Shown here: one piece after another, positions 36,451 to 50,669 of the stretch | Layout: each line of letters opens with the position of its first letter | Numbering within the stretch: the first letter of the stretch is position 1 | Assembly (NCBI RefSeq): GCF_021155765.1 | Contig: NC_060118.1 | Coordinates: forward strand, 11,319,646-11,383,645 | DNA: 64,000 nucleotides | Direction: 5' to 3' | DNA from: Diprion similis | Taxonomy: Eukaryota > Arthropoda > Insecta > Hymenoptera > Diprionidae | Program-made: the position numbers and the translations under genes | The notes under the pieces: generated by a model | What the model was told of the DNA's origin: nothing | What the model saw: the letters and a program-made list of their open reading frames with translations, nothing else | Databases searched by the model: none

Positions 36451-37460
36451 TGTAAAATCTTTTTTCTTCATTTTTCATCGATGCACTGGGAATAATAAAG
36501 TTATAAAAAAAAACAAAAAAAAACAAAAAACAACAACAGTCACTGCATATATATTCGCAATGAAGTAACGACGGAATGCATATATAAAACGTAATTCTAA
36601 CGAAGACAAATCCGCTGTGGAGCATATATATTTCGGTATGAGGAAGTTCTATAACAGGCAGCAACTGCATCGTCGCTGCGGTCGTTCTCCAAATCGTCGT
36701 CGTTCACCTTCTTCTTCTTCTTCTTCTTCGCCAACCGTGCGAGTGAAGGAATGCCTAACAACTGAGAATATGGTCCGACAAGTCCGAACGAGGCTGAAAT
36801 TAGCAGCCAAACATTCTGACGTTCATTCTCGAACAAAGTGATGAAGAAGTATCCGAAAATATGAGAATTTTGTGAACTATCTCGAACCCCGATAAACCTA
36901 ATACTTTGATAAAATTATCAGGATAAAACTGAACCGCATTTTTCTATTTAAAAGAAAAAGGAAAAGGAAAAAAAAAAACAAAAAAAAAACAAGCGTTTGG
37001 TTTCCAACTCTCGCTTCTATTGCAGCCTCATTGTCAGCTTCATCAAGTCAAAAAATGAGGCTGGAACAGTTCAGAAAACAATCAAACGATTTCAGGCAAT
37101 CAATCCAGCGGGGGTTAAAACGGGTCCGAAACAAATTAGACGCGGTCGGGTATGTCCAAATGAGGATTCGGAAACAGGTTTGAATAAAATCGGACGAGTT
37201 CGAGTGATTCCGGACGGGGTCGAAACTTGCCGAAAAGGAATCGGACCGGCTTTGGCGAGTCCAGAGCAAGGGGGTCAAAACACTCGAAACCCAACCTTGC
37301 GAGTAATGGAATACCTATATATAGACATATACATATATACGTATATAAGGCTTCAACGATAATCGTGACAATCTGCAACGTGGACTAAAAATTCCACAAC
37401 TTGCAGCGTTTGCTGCTGCAACAGTCTGCCGTGAACGTTGCAAAAACCTCGGCAAAATAT

Positions 37461-37523
<63 letters not shown>

Positions 37524-37575
37524 GGGAGGGGGGAGGGGCAAAGAAGAAAGATAAAGGCAAAAGACACTGGGAGAT

Positions 37576-37621
<46 letters not shown>

Positions 37622-37855
37622 AGGAAAATAAGGTGAAAAGACATGTTCAGGAGCAAGAACTAAATACCACAATATCCCCGGTCATTTATATATCAGTATA
37701 CAGTATACACCGCACGTTGAGAAACCTTGCGGACTTATCGTCAACGTATGAAATATTAGATAGAATTTTATTCAACATCCAAACCGCAATTGAATTATTG
37801 TAAGCAAGATAAAAAACAGTTCCATGAATGAAATTTTTTCTTACTATAAACTCGA

Positions 37856-37890
<35 letters not shown>

Positions 37891-38046
37891 ATAAATTATA
37901 ATAAAGATGCAGAGAGGGGGAAAAAAAATGAATCATGAAATTCAAAGAAAACCGCCTATCGCGATCAGAGGCAGAAAGAGACGGATAAGAAAATCTCTTC
38001 TTTCATCTTCGTCGATTATCGGAATTCATTATTTGTATTACGTGAC

Positions 38047-38080
<34 letters not shown>

Positions 38081-38361
38081 AAATAAGAAAAATGAATCCA
38101 AATTCTATGGTAAATGTGAAATTCATACAGCGTTTGTATTACGGAAGTGAAGAGCGTGTGGTTGTCCGATGTGAATGGATTATATAGAGTATAGACTAAA
38201 CCTTCGGCACGGGTTGATATTTGTATAAGGGAATAGCTGCCGAGGAGCCGGTTGCAGCCGATTCGAGGATGGCGGCGACAGACGGCGACGAGAACGTCGA
38301 CAAACTGCATTAGACACCGAGCGAGATCGTGACACACGTGTCAAGAGTCCCGGAGCACTCT

Positions 38362-38396
<35 letters not shown>

Positions 38397-39564
38397 TTCC
38401 TCTTGCCACGTAGTTCTTCACTCATCCTCCTCCTCATCCTCCTCCTTCAGTTTCTCAGTTTCTCAGCGCTTCGGTCACGACTTCACGAGCGGCATGCAGC
38501 ATTCACGGTTACTGTGGTCTTCATGCAGCAGCAGCAGCAGCAGTAGCCAGAGAATGAATAATCAGGTTGAAGTTTGTACCGATGTGAACGACGTCGTGAT
38601 CCGACACGTTGAAAAATGAATTTTCAAAATTTCTATCGATTTTAAATCGTTTGTAGCAACAAAGCAAAAAGATACAGCCTTTTCAAAAATGGGGGATCAG
38701 CCCTTTTCGAAATTTTTGAAAATCGCAAAAAGCTGCAGGTACAGAATCTTCTGTAGTTGATTTTATTAGAAGAATTTTCGGTTGTTGTAGTTCCGGAAAA
38801 AAGTTACAAACAATTTTTGAATTTTCGAAAAATGAAAAATTTCGTTGTTGTTTTTTTTTTTTTTTTTTTTGGTTTTTTTTTTTAAGGGTGCATCGAATAT
38901 TAACCTTCCTATGAACGCAGAATCGGTTGTAGTTGATTGTGGTGAATGAATTTTTTTTTTTGCAGTCGAACCGAAAAAAAGTTACAGTCATTTATTGATT
39001 TTTGAAAATGCAAACTCTTTCGTTTTTTGAGGTGCACTTTAGTTTGAGGTTTAAAGTTTGTAACGTTAATGTACGAAACAAATGACGCATATCTTTGGAA
39101 AAAGAAGAAATCGTTACTTTGCAAGTTTTTAGGATTACTTTTGTCGTGTTAATTTTTTTTTTTTCTTTTTTTTTTTCGCCCACAAATATCTCATTTAATT
39201 TCAATCCAAAATTTGTGAAATAATTTGTCAAACAGTAAAAAGCATACTGAGAAAGAAAGTTTTCACTGAATAATTTCATTTGAAAAACTTTTCATTCAGG
39301 CGTGAAAATTTAAAAAGTCTATTTTTAAAGATTGTGATTTTTTACAAACCTTTTGTTCGAGAAAAATGATTTTTTTTCTTCTTTTTTTTTTTCAATGAGA
39401 GTTAACTAAACATTTACAAGTAAACAAACTCATATTTTGTAAATTCAACTATTTCATCGGGATATATTCTACAAAGTAGGTGAAAAATAGTGATTATTGT
39501 TTTGAATGTTTCGATACACGTTAACGTTACGTATTACTAACTTTAATCTCGCATAGAGAATGTA

Positions 39565-39605
<41 letters not shown>

Positions 39606-40182
39606 AAACCGTGCACATCAACAGAAGAGTACATTTATACGACGGAACAAAGATCCGGTTTCAGACGACGACGAAGAAGAAGAAGAAGAAGAAGATTTTT
39701 TAAACCGCCATGTTGAAACAGCCAAGCGAGAGTCAATTTCCGAAAGAAGAAGAAGGAGAAGAAGAAGAAGAAGAAGAATTGCAATGCGTAAATACCTATT
39801 TTACCGATCGAGCGAATAAGGATAACAAGAGTAGGAAGAGGAGGAGTTGTCACGGACGGACCACGGATCGGAAATTTGTCTCATGACTCTCTTCAAGTCG
39901 ATTCTCCGCAGCTGTCCAGCGTTTCCGTTTGCTTCTTCAACCAGCTGCAGAAGCAGCGATCATAGTTTTCTTTTTCTTTTCGAAATCGTTCTAAAGAAAA
40001 GTTCCTCAAATAGATGCGAGGTTCTTGAAAATTAAGAATTGATAATTACTATGCAAATATATATATATATATATATATCAAAGTCGATGCCTTATAATTT
40101 CTTGTATAAAAGTAACATGACGAAAAAGTCAATTGCAATTTTTTTCACAATCTTTCGACCCAGCGTATCTCAAGTTTGATTG

Positions 40183-40215
<33 letters not shown>

Positions 40216-42384
40216 CCAGTTTTATAAAATTTCACAAACGTCAGACAAATTTTACAGAATAAAAAAAAAATTTCCGATTGCAAATTTGACATGAGAGAAA
40301 AATATCAAAGAAATTTTCTACGATTTTATTCTGTACGATTTTTCGGCATTTTTTTAGATTTTAGAAAGTATAGGAGTTTTTTTCTTTTTAAAGTTTCTAA
40401 GTCACACTCAAATACCCTGTGTCGAAAAATTGTGAAAAATATTGCGATTACGTTTTTCTTCGTGTACTTTACTACAATAATAAATTATAAAGCCAAAGTG
40501 GAACATCGACTTGGAATTTTGATCGAGACGTCATGGAATGCCCCATATGTATATGTATATGTACACATTAAATAGGTGTAATGAAGTTCCTTAATCTTTC
40601 AATCATCCAATCCATGACTTACAACAGTCGTGCAGACACGTATGTTTCATATTAATTTAACAACAATTCCCCTCCAGTCATAACTTGCGTGACATTTATA
40701 AAAACGATTCTTTTACAATGAAACAGTCTTACACAAAGGCGCAAGCTAAGATTAAATATATATATATATATACCATTCTCACAATACTTTCATATAATCT
40801 GATAAGATTTACAAAACGATGAAACAAAAGAAAGAAATTTGTGTAATTGAAGAATGAAAAATGTGAGATCCTAGACCTAAACCTCTATAAATTTACGAGT
40901 CGAAGAAGAAGAAGAAGAAAAAAAAAAATCCTATTTCCGTTTCGATCTTGAAAAAAAAAATTTCTCTTTCTTTTTTGCTATTCCCCAAAGTTTCTGTTTA
41001 ACAATACCGTAATTCCCAATCTACAATTCAATTGTAAATGAAGAAAAAAAAAACGATCCGTATAAATTATAGTAAATTACATGTCACCAATTAGTAACAA
41101 TCGTAGTTAATAGCAATAATTAGCATACCTATGTATATTGAATCTAATATTGTATTATAAATATACGTATACCATAGAGCAATTAAGTTTTCGCCATAAT
41201 TGCAAAACGTTAAACCCCGCTCGGCTGCAAAGTTTCTTCTTAATTCTAAAATTCGTCTCGGTTATCCCAACCTTATTCTCTTTCTCGGCTTCGAAAAAGA
41301 ATTAAGGAAGTTAGAAATACACAAGGTAATAAAGACGAGCACCTCTCTTTGTCCCTTATACCGAGAAACTTAACAAAAACGTTGCGCGGTTAGACGTTTT
41401 GTACTGCCGACACACATTTTCTACTTTTTTATATATATATATTTTTTTTTTCGTGTCATATAAATATGCACAACGAAAGAGTGAAAATAAAATAAAAACC
41501 AAACATTGAAACGGCACAAAGAAAATATCGAAAACTTGATATTACAAATAATTGATCGTAATTTTTGTTGAACAATAACGGTGTAAAAATTATTTATAAA
41601 GAAATAAATAAAATGAAAATATATATATATGTATATTAAATAAATAAAATTTCATAATAATCACTTATACACGTCGCCTCACGTTCGATGAAAGAGATAT
41701 ATATATATATATATAACAAATACGTGAAAGTATATAATGAAGCGAGTGATTATGATTGATGACAACAAAATCAACACGCGTGTATAACAAAACAATGTAA
41801 TTCAATAGTAAATCCACCTTTGTTACCGATCATAATAAAATAATAAAAAAAAAAAACACCAGCAACAATAATAATCATAATAATAGAAATGAAAAAGTAA
41901 AAAAAGAATAAAAGAAAATATTGAAATCTCACACGATTTACAAGTTACGATATTATATAAAAAAAACATCGTACCTATATGTAGTACAAAATAATCATCG
42001 TATAATTTATAAGTGTAGGTGTAGGTATATATTACACCATGTATAGATATATTATGTATACTATATATACATAATACACAACATTTTACCTCCTTCACTC
42101 GCCTCGTATTCATCAATCAATCAACAAGCTCATAGAAAATTAGCTTCGCAGAGATTAACGGTGAATATCTTATACACCATGTGTACATACATACAACCTA
42201 TATATATATATATATATATACTAGTTATGTACCTACAGTATAATACGTATAGTATAGTATATATCGGTATCATAACAACACATAACTGCATCTTGCGAAG
42301 AGAACAGATAGTAAGAACGGCTTATACATACGGCACGTGTTCATGAATATGGAGTGAATAGATATATATATATATATATATTAG
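36451..42384. other. Presumed long intron, part 2
   Basis: No exon can be supported. The stretch holds GA arrays at 37463-37518 and 37580-37618, CT at 38364-38392, AGAAG-rich tracts at about 39668-39778, TA at 39565-39602 and a solo element end at about 40531-40550. A more balanced block at 37040-37310 has short open frames on both strands but no recognisable protein. A G+C-richer patch at 38220-38620 resembles a leader or enhancer, but nothing fixes it. Confidence 0.4.
37463..37618 (+). repeat. Two long (GA)n arrays
   Basis: One array of about 28 GA units (37463-37518) and one of about 19 (37580-37618) are separated by a purine-rich spacer. GA arrays are binding sites for GAGA-factor-type proteins in insects, but simple expansion explains them equally well. 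Confidence 0.85.
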
Positions 42385-42560
42385 TATGGGGTATTCCACG
42401 TCAACTCGAGCAGTGTTAAACCCCGACCGTCTCAGAATGATTTCGTGTTTTTTATTTATTTTTTTTATTCTAACATTCTACTCGATAAAAAACGCGACCT
42501 GAATGTATTTCCAAATTTTTTTTTCATCAAACCCAAAACACCCCCAGTTAAGGAAAATGT
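42385..42560 (+). mobile_element. Third, partial member of the GGGGTATTCCACG family
   Basis: It starts TATGGGGTATTCCACGTCAA and follows with TTAAACCCCGACCGTCTCA and TTCTAACATTCTACTCGATA, as in the 35950 copy, then GTTAAGGAAAATGTGGGTCG. The right limit is unclear. Confidence 0.6.
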
Positions 42561-44272
42561 GGGTCGAATTTTTAAGGAATCAGGGCTTATTTCATGACTA
42601 TTGCCCTGAAAATTGAAATAAAAAATTTGTTTTTTTCTCATCAAATGCTTAAATTTTTCAACGAACCTAGGATAACCAATTATTATATTTATAAAATTCC
42701 CTGATTCCATGGACACCCTGTATAACCGTGTACACCTTCTAACTTGCCATATTACGTCAAGGTTTCCAACATCGTGACACACGAGTCGTAGACTCTATAT
42801 GCAAGCCCTCCATGATGGTCTTTATGGTAGCGTCACAGTACCTACACTATATTGTTCGAGTTACACCATGGAGATGGTTAGCGTAGGTGTGCATAATGAT
42901 AATAATAATAATAACAATAATAGGTTTCTATGCATTGAGCAACTCGGAGAGTTCTTTCCTTACATGGTAAGAGATCTTACATCTTCTCGCGCGTTTTCTT
43001 CTTCATCTATATAACAATAAAACAGAACGTCGTGGATTTATACCGCATTTATATATATGGTGTCAGTAAGAGCTCTGCAGACTTGTGGTGCAACAAACCT
43101 TGTTGTGTGCTTATTTTCGGTCAAAGGACCTCGCAGAATTATTCTTATGGAAATTGGACCTATCGTCGTTACGGAACTTCTCACGGACACGAGTCCCAAG
43201 AATCGTTAGATTTCTTTGTATCCATGGATCTGGTGATGTTTCGAGAATCAAAAAGCTTCGAGAGGGGACTTGAAGTCAAATAAATCTCAGTGAAAAAAAT
43301 TGTACCGATTGATTTTTTCAAAGTTAGGCAGAAATCTGTGGTTCATTCCATCCGTGAACTCGCTGGTTTACCGGAAGGAGATGTGTAACGTCATATTTCG
43401 CGACTGCGAAGTCTCTGGGAATCGGATGTGCAGTTTTTTAGCAATAAATTTCATTCGAATCCCACCTTGGAGCTATGTTATTCTCAAAAATGGCGTAATC
43501 CATCCCCTTCGAAGCCTGCATCTTGGAAACTAAGGATTTTTGAGGTTTGTGTTTATAGGAAAATTTTTCAGATCGGGAAAACTTTTGAACACATTGTGTA
43601 CTAAAAATTGAGCCAATTCCATAACGATTTTGCGGAGTTCTTTCCTAACGTGTTCGTTCACTATTTTTATTGTACCATTTTCATTTGTGAAGAGTCAAAA
43701 ACATCCAACTTCCATGCAAAGTGGTTGGAATAATGAAATTCCTCGTCTTCGTTTGACGTCCATAAATTTTAGACAGGCATAAGTAAACGATTTCGTAAAT
43801 AAGGGAGCAGCGTTTGTCGATTTTACGATAAATATTTCAAAACCCGATGTATATTATCATCATCATCATCATCACGTTACAATCTACCCTGAATAAATGA
43901 GTAAGTTAATAAAATTACACGTTAAGCCTGTACTTATGTAGAAACATGATATAAAAGTGGAATAAAAAGAATGAATTATGAAATAACACATTAAGCCATT
44001 AATTCGATGAAAATTTAAAACGACTATATATATATATATATATAAGAGAGAATTTATTTTGAAAAATCATAGTTCCTCAAATCCCGTATTAGACGTTTGT
44101 ATCACACACACGAGATATGTGCTTTAATTTCTTTGACTCACAAACAGACTTAAACTCTCCGGATTCAGCTGCTACATCATGGCACCTGCACTCTATGCAG
44201 TACGACAGTAATAAATAACTCTTGAATAATTTATAACACTCCATAACGGTAATAAATCTACTTATAACGTCC

Positions 44273-44273
44273 G

Positions 44274-44332
<59 letters not shown>

Positions 44333-44333
44333 A
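44273..44333 (+). repeat. (CT)n / (CTTT)n microsatellite
   Basis: A few CT units lead into about twelve CTTT tetramers. The minus-strand open frame over it, made of repeated Lys-Glu-Arg-Lys, is an artefact of the repeat. Confidence 0.9.
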
Positions 44334-44867
44334 TCTCTCCGTCAAATTTATCCAATCATACACACACACACGTACACATTAACATGCCTAAATATCGACG
44401 TGCGTTAGGCTGACGCAATAAAATGAACACAATCGCAAAAAGAAAAAAGAAAACAAAGCAAATCAATTATAGCAGTTTAGTGCTGTTTTTTTTCTTCTTC
44501 TTTTGTTTTTTTTTTGCCAAATAGTTAACCTATCGGCAATTTTCTTACTATATAAAGTAAGAAATCTAGAAGATAAAAAGCACAGCTCAAAGTTCCTAGC
44601 TTCATTATTTTTGACACACCGTCGTCTAATAAATCATCATCATGCGATGTACGATTAAAACGAACAGATATAGACACGAGTTATATATATATATATATAT
44701 ACATTATACATATATATATATATATATATGGGTAGGTTGTTACACCTACAAATATAACTACACGATAAACGGACATTAACGTGTTTGGATTCTAAATAGT
44801 AACAAGTGCATCGAACGAATGTATTATTTATAGCTCGGTAATAGCAACCCATATTATATCCCTTTTG

Positions 44868-45662
44868 TGTATGGGAAATTCCATTTGGTTCACTTGAAAC
44901 ATTGTTTGAACGGTCGACAAATTGCAAAAAAATTCTAAAAACTTATATTTTTCATTTAGAACATTTCTAGACAGGTTTCGTTGCGGAGTTTACAAAAAAA
45001 AAAAAAACAAAAAAAAAAAAGTTGATTGTGCAAAAAAATAAATAAATAAATGTATAAATAGACAAAAAATCTTTATTCGTGAATATTTCGGGAATTTTCA
45101 AACCGTTCAAAGAATGTTTTAGTCTACCAAATAAAAATTGAAAGTGGTGAAAAAAAGAATAGGCAAGAAAATCGGTCCGGTCTTGAAATGTTTCTGAATA
45201 GAAAATAGAGTTTCTGAGAATCTGGAAAAAGGTCCTGATCAAAATCACTTTCACCAAGAAGTTGAATAAAAATTTTGAATAATTTCAGGGTACCCGTTTC
45301 AGAGTGGAGACAATTGCAGAAATACTTTTCTGATTGATTCTACAGAAAATTCTGAACAAAAAGTCTGTAATAAATTTTAATTACAGTTTTATAAACTACG
45401 AAATCGCAATAATAAATTCGCAGTTTTCTTGCCATTTCTTCATTCCTGCATCAAATAAAAACATGTCTTAAGTCTTTTCGTTCATAATTGTGTATAGAAC
45501 GGGGCTGTTAAGCCCTTTTTGCGTTTAAAATACGTTTAAACTTTGATATCCGAATAGAAATCTGCACAGCAACGTTAAAATCGACCAGGACCACGTAAAA
45601 CAAAATCAGAAACGACGAGGATCAGACGTTGCTTGGTGGATTCGCATGGAATTCCCCGTACA
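44868..45662. mobile_element. Possible diverged TIR element
   Basis: The left end TGTATGGGAAATTCCATTTGG and the right end GCATGGAATTCCCCGTAC are approximate inverted matches, and resemble the GGGGTATTCCACG family ends. The interior is A/T-rich without a transposase frame. The match is short, so this is tentative. Confidence 0.35.
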
Positions 45663-46421
45663 TCGCGTATATTCATCTCCAACAATAATTATCTATATCC
45701 TCCTCTCGTTGTGCCGTGCAGATACTTCTCTGGGAGATAGAGATTTATATGCATGTGTGGATGCGCGTTCACGATTTAGGATGACAAAGAGCGCGCTCCG
45801 CGTGGGTCCTCCTCCTCTTCCTCTTTCTCTTCCTCTTCTTCCTCCTCCCCCTCATCATCATCATCGTCATCGTCATCATCAACGCATGTGGACGTACACC
45901 GGTGTATTCTGGTTCTCTGAGTTCAGTTACACGCGTTTAACCATCCATCCATCCATTAATTAATCCATTCGATGTCGAAACAAAAACGACTATTTTCCAA
46001 GTTTAGAATACCCGAAAATAAGTTGAATTTACAAAATCTTAGTTTCTTGATATTTTATTAACATCAGTTAACTAAATCTGCTCTTTTCCTCAAACTCAGA
46101 TGCACAATTTAGACGATAACGTTGCAAACTTCAGCCTAATCCATCCATCCATCGATCCATCCATCCGTAGAAACACAAACGTCAGACACACCCAACAGGA
46201 ACACACAATAAGTTATGAAAAGAGGCTGACTATCCGTAGTGACTTCGTTATTCATCCACGATTCCGGACACACACCGCGCTACGCAAGTCCTTTATTATC
46301 GTTCTTATTGTTATAAGTGGACACCGCATACCGTATTATACGCGTAAGCTGCAGTCACGTCGAGAGAAGAGAAGAGAAGAGAAGAGAAGAGAAGAGAAGA
46401 GCAGAGCAACAACAACGCCGA

Positions 46422-46426
<5 letters not shown>

Positions 46427-46502
<76 letters not shown>
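46427..46502 (+). repeat. (CT)n array, about 38 units
   Basis: The longest pure dinucleotide array in the window, preceded by GAGAA pentamers at about 46362-46398. All open frames across it are repeat artefacts. Confidence 0.95.
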
Positions 46503-46506
<4 letters not shown>

Positions 46507-46760
46507 CCTCTACGTAGGAGGTAAGCTCTAAACGAACGAATCCTGTCCATGTGATCTTTTCTACACATACCAACATAGACACGTTGTATGCATGCATCCA
46601 ATGCGTCAGTCGAATATAACCGTATAGAAGAGACAGTGCCATGCACACAGTGCGTTCCGGTGACTCGATACGATCAGTTGTATGTTGTTACAACAACGTC
46701 GTTGCTTTTGTTTGCGAGGATAGCCGACCTTCTTCCTTCTTCTATCTCTAATATTGCAAT

Positions 46761-46822
46761 TGCATATTGCATATTGCATATTGCATATTGCATATTGCAT
46801 ATTGCATATTGCATATTGCATA
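46761..46822 (+). repeat. (TGCATAT)n heptamer minisatellite
   Basis: About nine head-to-tail TGCATAT units with a strict 7-base period. Because 7 is not a multiple of 3, the array is open in several frames and generates spurious ORFs on both strands. Confidence 0.9.
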
Positions 46823-49439
46823 TTATATTATATCCGGAAATAAGCGACCTGACGCTGCCGGCACTCCATCGCATCTAAAAATCTTATTATTGCATCGTAT
46901 CACGTAGCCGCAATCGCTTTGCAATTTCATACTGCATGTATATATATATATATATGTGTGTTGTTGTACGCTATACAGTGTGTAAAATAAACTCGAATTG
47001 TCGAAAGAAGATCGATTCGATGGATCGAACGAACGAACAATCGAAAATTATGAGTCAGTGAAGTGACAATTGTTGTTGGCGTCCGTCTGTGTAGACAGTA
47101 ATTCATTGTCAAAGTGCCGAAAGAGATGAAACTTTGACGAAACGTTAGAGTGGAAAATGGTTCAATGATCCGAAAACCGAGGTTCAAAATTCCGAAAGTG
47201 AGGAATAATTAGACGATTTTAAATTCCGAATGATCGAAGTTTTTCATTCCCGTGAATTTCGGATTTGTTGAAATTTCGCGACACTTTGATCTTTCTTTGT
47301 TTTAAGGATTTTCCATCGGTTTTTCACATTTTTCATTGCACTCACTCGTCGAATTTGAATTTTCCAAATTTCACTATTACCTCTTTACTTTACTTCTCGT
47401 AACTTGAATATTCTAAATCCGCGGCAATTCGAAACTTAGTGTAGTTACTTCAAAGTTTCATTTCTCCCCTCCAATTTTCGTCTCCAAATAACTCTTCCTT
47501 TTCCACTTTCGGGAACTTTTCAAATTCGCGCAATTTCAGCCCCGCCCCGCAGTCGTTCGCAGTTGTCGATTCGTCATCATCATTCGCGATTCAATTAATA
47601 TATCTATATATATACACACATAAAACTGGTGCCTTATAATTTTCGCGATAAGAAATAGTGACGCAACAATATAAACCGCGAGTAGAGATAATGCATTTGT
47701 ACATACGTATATATATATATATGTATCTATATCATATATAGATATATTATGAACATGTGCTTGTAGATTCATATCGTAACGACCGACAGGCGGCGGCTGT
47801 GTCGCGTCTATCATTCCCGAAGAATAAAATCCAATCTTTCATGAATTCCAAGTCAGTGATAAGAAGTGCGTTATACCGTGGAGCTGTAACACCGTACGTG
47901 CGAGAGATCTGTGATACAAAAGTTTATACCTATTTAAATACTATTTTATATTTGCAAAATAATTTTATCCGTGAATTAAAAAAATTCAATAATCAAACTA
48001 AATTCTACCCGCGAAAGTTTTTATCAATAACGATAATAAATATTATTATTATTGTTATTATTATTATTATTAGAAATGGATCGATATTTGACTTACTGGA
48101 CGAATGCGTTATTGTTATAAAAAAAAAAAATAAATAAATAAAAATTACGAACACGAGTTAAGTGTTTTAAAAAGTATCCATCCTGGGCTTTGGATATCCT
48201 TTTTTTTATGCAACTCCTGCGAGGATTTGGATTTTTGAAAGAAAAATTGACGTAAAAACACCGAGTAAAATGATGATAATCAATCAAACGTGAGTATATA
48301 TTATATATACATATATTAAACGCACAATATTTCTGCAGTTTTGTAATAACGCAACAACCGTTTTTTTTTTTTTTTTTTTTTTTTTTTTCCATATCCGATG
48401 AGAGATTTTAATTAACCTCGTATTACATATGATACCGTATTAATATAATAATCGACTGATAATTTTTCAACACGATTATTATTATTATTATTATTAATTA
48501 TTAATTAAGAAAGAAAAACTGATTCAACAATTAAAAAGCATTATTTATAGCTATATGCAGGTACCTGTAGTGTAATAACAATAAATATTATTTTTCGCAA
48601 AAGCTTTATAGAAAAGATTCTGAATTATTCTTATTCAGAACTTTTTTCTCTCCTCCATCTCGGTTTGCAAAAAATTACTCATTAATTAAAATTACTTAAA
48701 ATATATTTTCTATCTTCTACTTACAATTAGTCAATGTCGCGAGAAACTTTTTATAATTTTTTATCATAAAAATTCGAGTCACGTTGTGTCAAAAAAAAAA
48801 AAAAAAAATTCTCGATATATAAATATATATATATATATTCACGTACACACAGTAAATGTAAGCCGCCTTTAAAAACTGACCGGATCTCGTTCCCCACATT
48901 GGAAACCCGTGCATACCCAGAACGAATGAAATCCGGAAGTGGCGGTCGATTAGTTTTTCACTGTCGAATTGTATACTCGATCTCGAATATAATGACTGAT
49001 ACGTAAATAAAAAAATTATAAGTTGAAATATCGCGCGCTTCTGTTTTCTCCCCCGCGTCATCTCACTTCGCAAATATTTTACATTTCGTTTACAAATTTC
49101 ATTTATTTATACTTTGTTTCGTGTGAATTTCTCTCTTTCTCATCATCTTTTTTTTTTTCTTTATCCTCAATTCTTTTTCTTCTTTCATATTATGTATAAT
49201 AAAATAATGTAAAGAGTGTTTGTGGTTCGAAAAATCTTTAAAAAAAACTCGTCCAATAATTCGCCGCAATCTCTCGATAAAAAAGAAAAAAAAAAAAAAA
49301 AAAAAAAAAAAGGCCGGTATGGCATTTAACCAGTTTCATTTTGAAAAGCTTAACTATTGCCACCGGCAGCAGCGTGACCGATATCACTAACCTGTGTATT
49401 TGACAAGGTGTACCCTATTCATACAAGTATCATACAATA

Positions 49440-49490
<51 letters not shown>

Positions 49491-49920
49491 GCACATGCAC
49501 ATAATAGTCAAAGCTCACCACGTGGCTCTTGTCGTCATACGGAAAGGAATGCCTTTGTGAGTAAAGCTATTCGCGTTCCATATTATAAGTGCACAAGGTA
49601 TACAACTGTATATTATATATATATATATATATATGCTTCGTAATTTTTTCAGTTGTCTTCCTCGCTCTGAAACATTTTTCGGAATTTTTTTTTCCCAGAT
49701 TTTTCGGAACGACCGTTTGTGAAAAAAAACGACCATTTTTAAAAACCTGAAAAAATTTTCAAAAAAAAAAAGAAACATAAACCTCACGACCAGCGTGGAA
49801 CAGTTTTTCGCTCGCGAGAATGTGGTGCAAATTTTTCTTAAATTTTTTTTTTCTTCTTTCTTTTTCTCACCTAAATCAAAACATTAAAAACCCACGATTT
49901 TTTTTATCCATCCATACAGG

Positions 49921-50122
49921 TGTATCGATACTATTTTTGAACTGTAAGAATGGGAAAAAGTTTGAATTCAAACGGTCGCTTCAAAGAGGAAATATTAATT
50001 TATTTAAATAGAAAAAAAAAAGAAAAAAAAAGAAAAATGTTTAAATCAATATTTTTTCTTCGAAGCGACCGTTTGAATTCAAATTTTTTTCCCATTCTCA
50101 CAGTTCAAAAATAGTATTGGTA
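49921..50122. repeat. Large palindrome with an A-rich loop
   Basis: The left arm (49921 to about 50002) contains TTTTTGAACTGTAAGAATGGG and TTTGAATTCAAACGGTCGCT. The right arm (about 50043-50122) carries their near-perfect reverse complement. The loop is about 40 bases of A-rich sequence. The arms are mixed-sequence, so this is a genuine foldback. It is probably a recently inserted MITE or an inverted duplication. Confidence 0.8.
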
Positions 50123-50669
50123 TGTATATATACATACATATATATACAATATATATAACATATAAACGCGTTACATACCTATGCTAATAGTTCTTCGTTC
50201 CATATACATATATTACAAGCATTAGCGATATAGCAAAAATTTACACACACACACACACACATACACACACTTATACGCGCAGTGTACATACATGTATACC
50301 ACAGATGTGTATGTATGCATGTATATATGTATATATACGTATGCATTATACGATGCACGTTTAAATTATACGTATATGTTATGCTCAACTTTCTAACGCT
50401 TAGACCCTCCTACAATCTAATTCGGTCATCCGATTTTCTTATATATACGTATATATCTAGGCTGTCATAACAAAATACTGATAATAGGAGATCGCATATA
50501 CCTACATATACATGTATATATGTATACACACATACAACAGGTGTATATATGTATGTATAGATTATCTTATCAGTCGGTCTTGTGTACGAATTTTTATCAT
50601 TAATCCATGCCACGCACAGTTATTGTGTATACAATATTTGTTGTTATTATTATTATGTATTTGAAAACA

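Larger units (their letters stand above)
42561..49920. other. Presumed long intron, part 3
   Basis: No exon can be supported. It includes a less A/T-biased block at 42780-43540 with short open frames but no known domain, a possible element at 44868-45662, a CTTT array at 44273-44333, a long CT array at 46427-46502 and a heptamer array at 46761-46822. TCCATCCATC repeats occur near 45945 and 46141. Confidence 0.4.

Noticed and set aside
36597-36841. Arg/Ser-rich forward frame resembling an RS-domain protein
   Set aside because: The serine run comes from a TTC repeat and the frame has no start context or splice support.
46311-46648. Minus-strand ORFs with long Arg-Glu or Ser-Leu repeats
   Set aside because: They are translations of the CT dinucleotide and GAGAA arrays.
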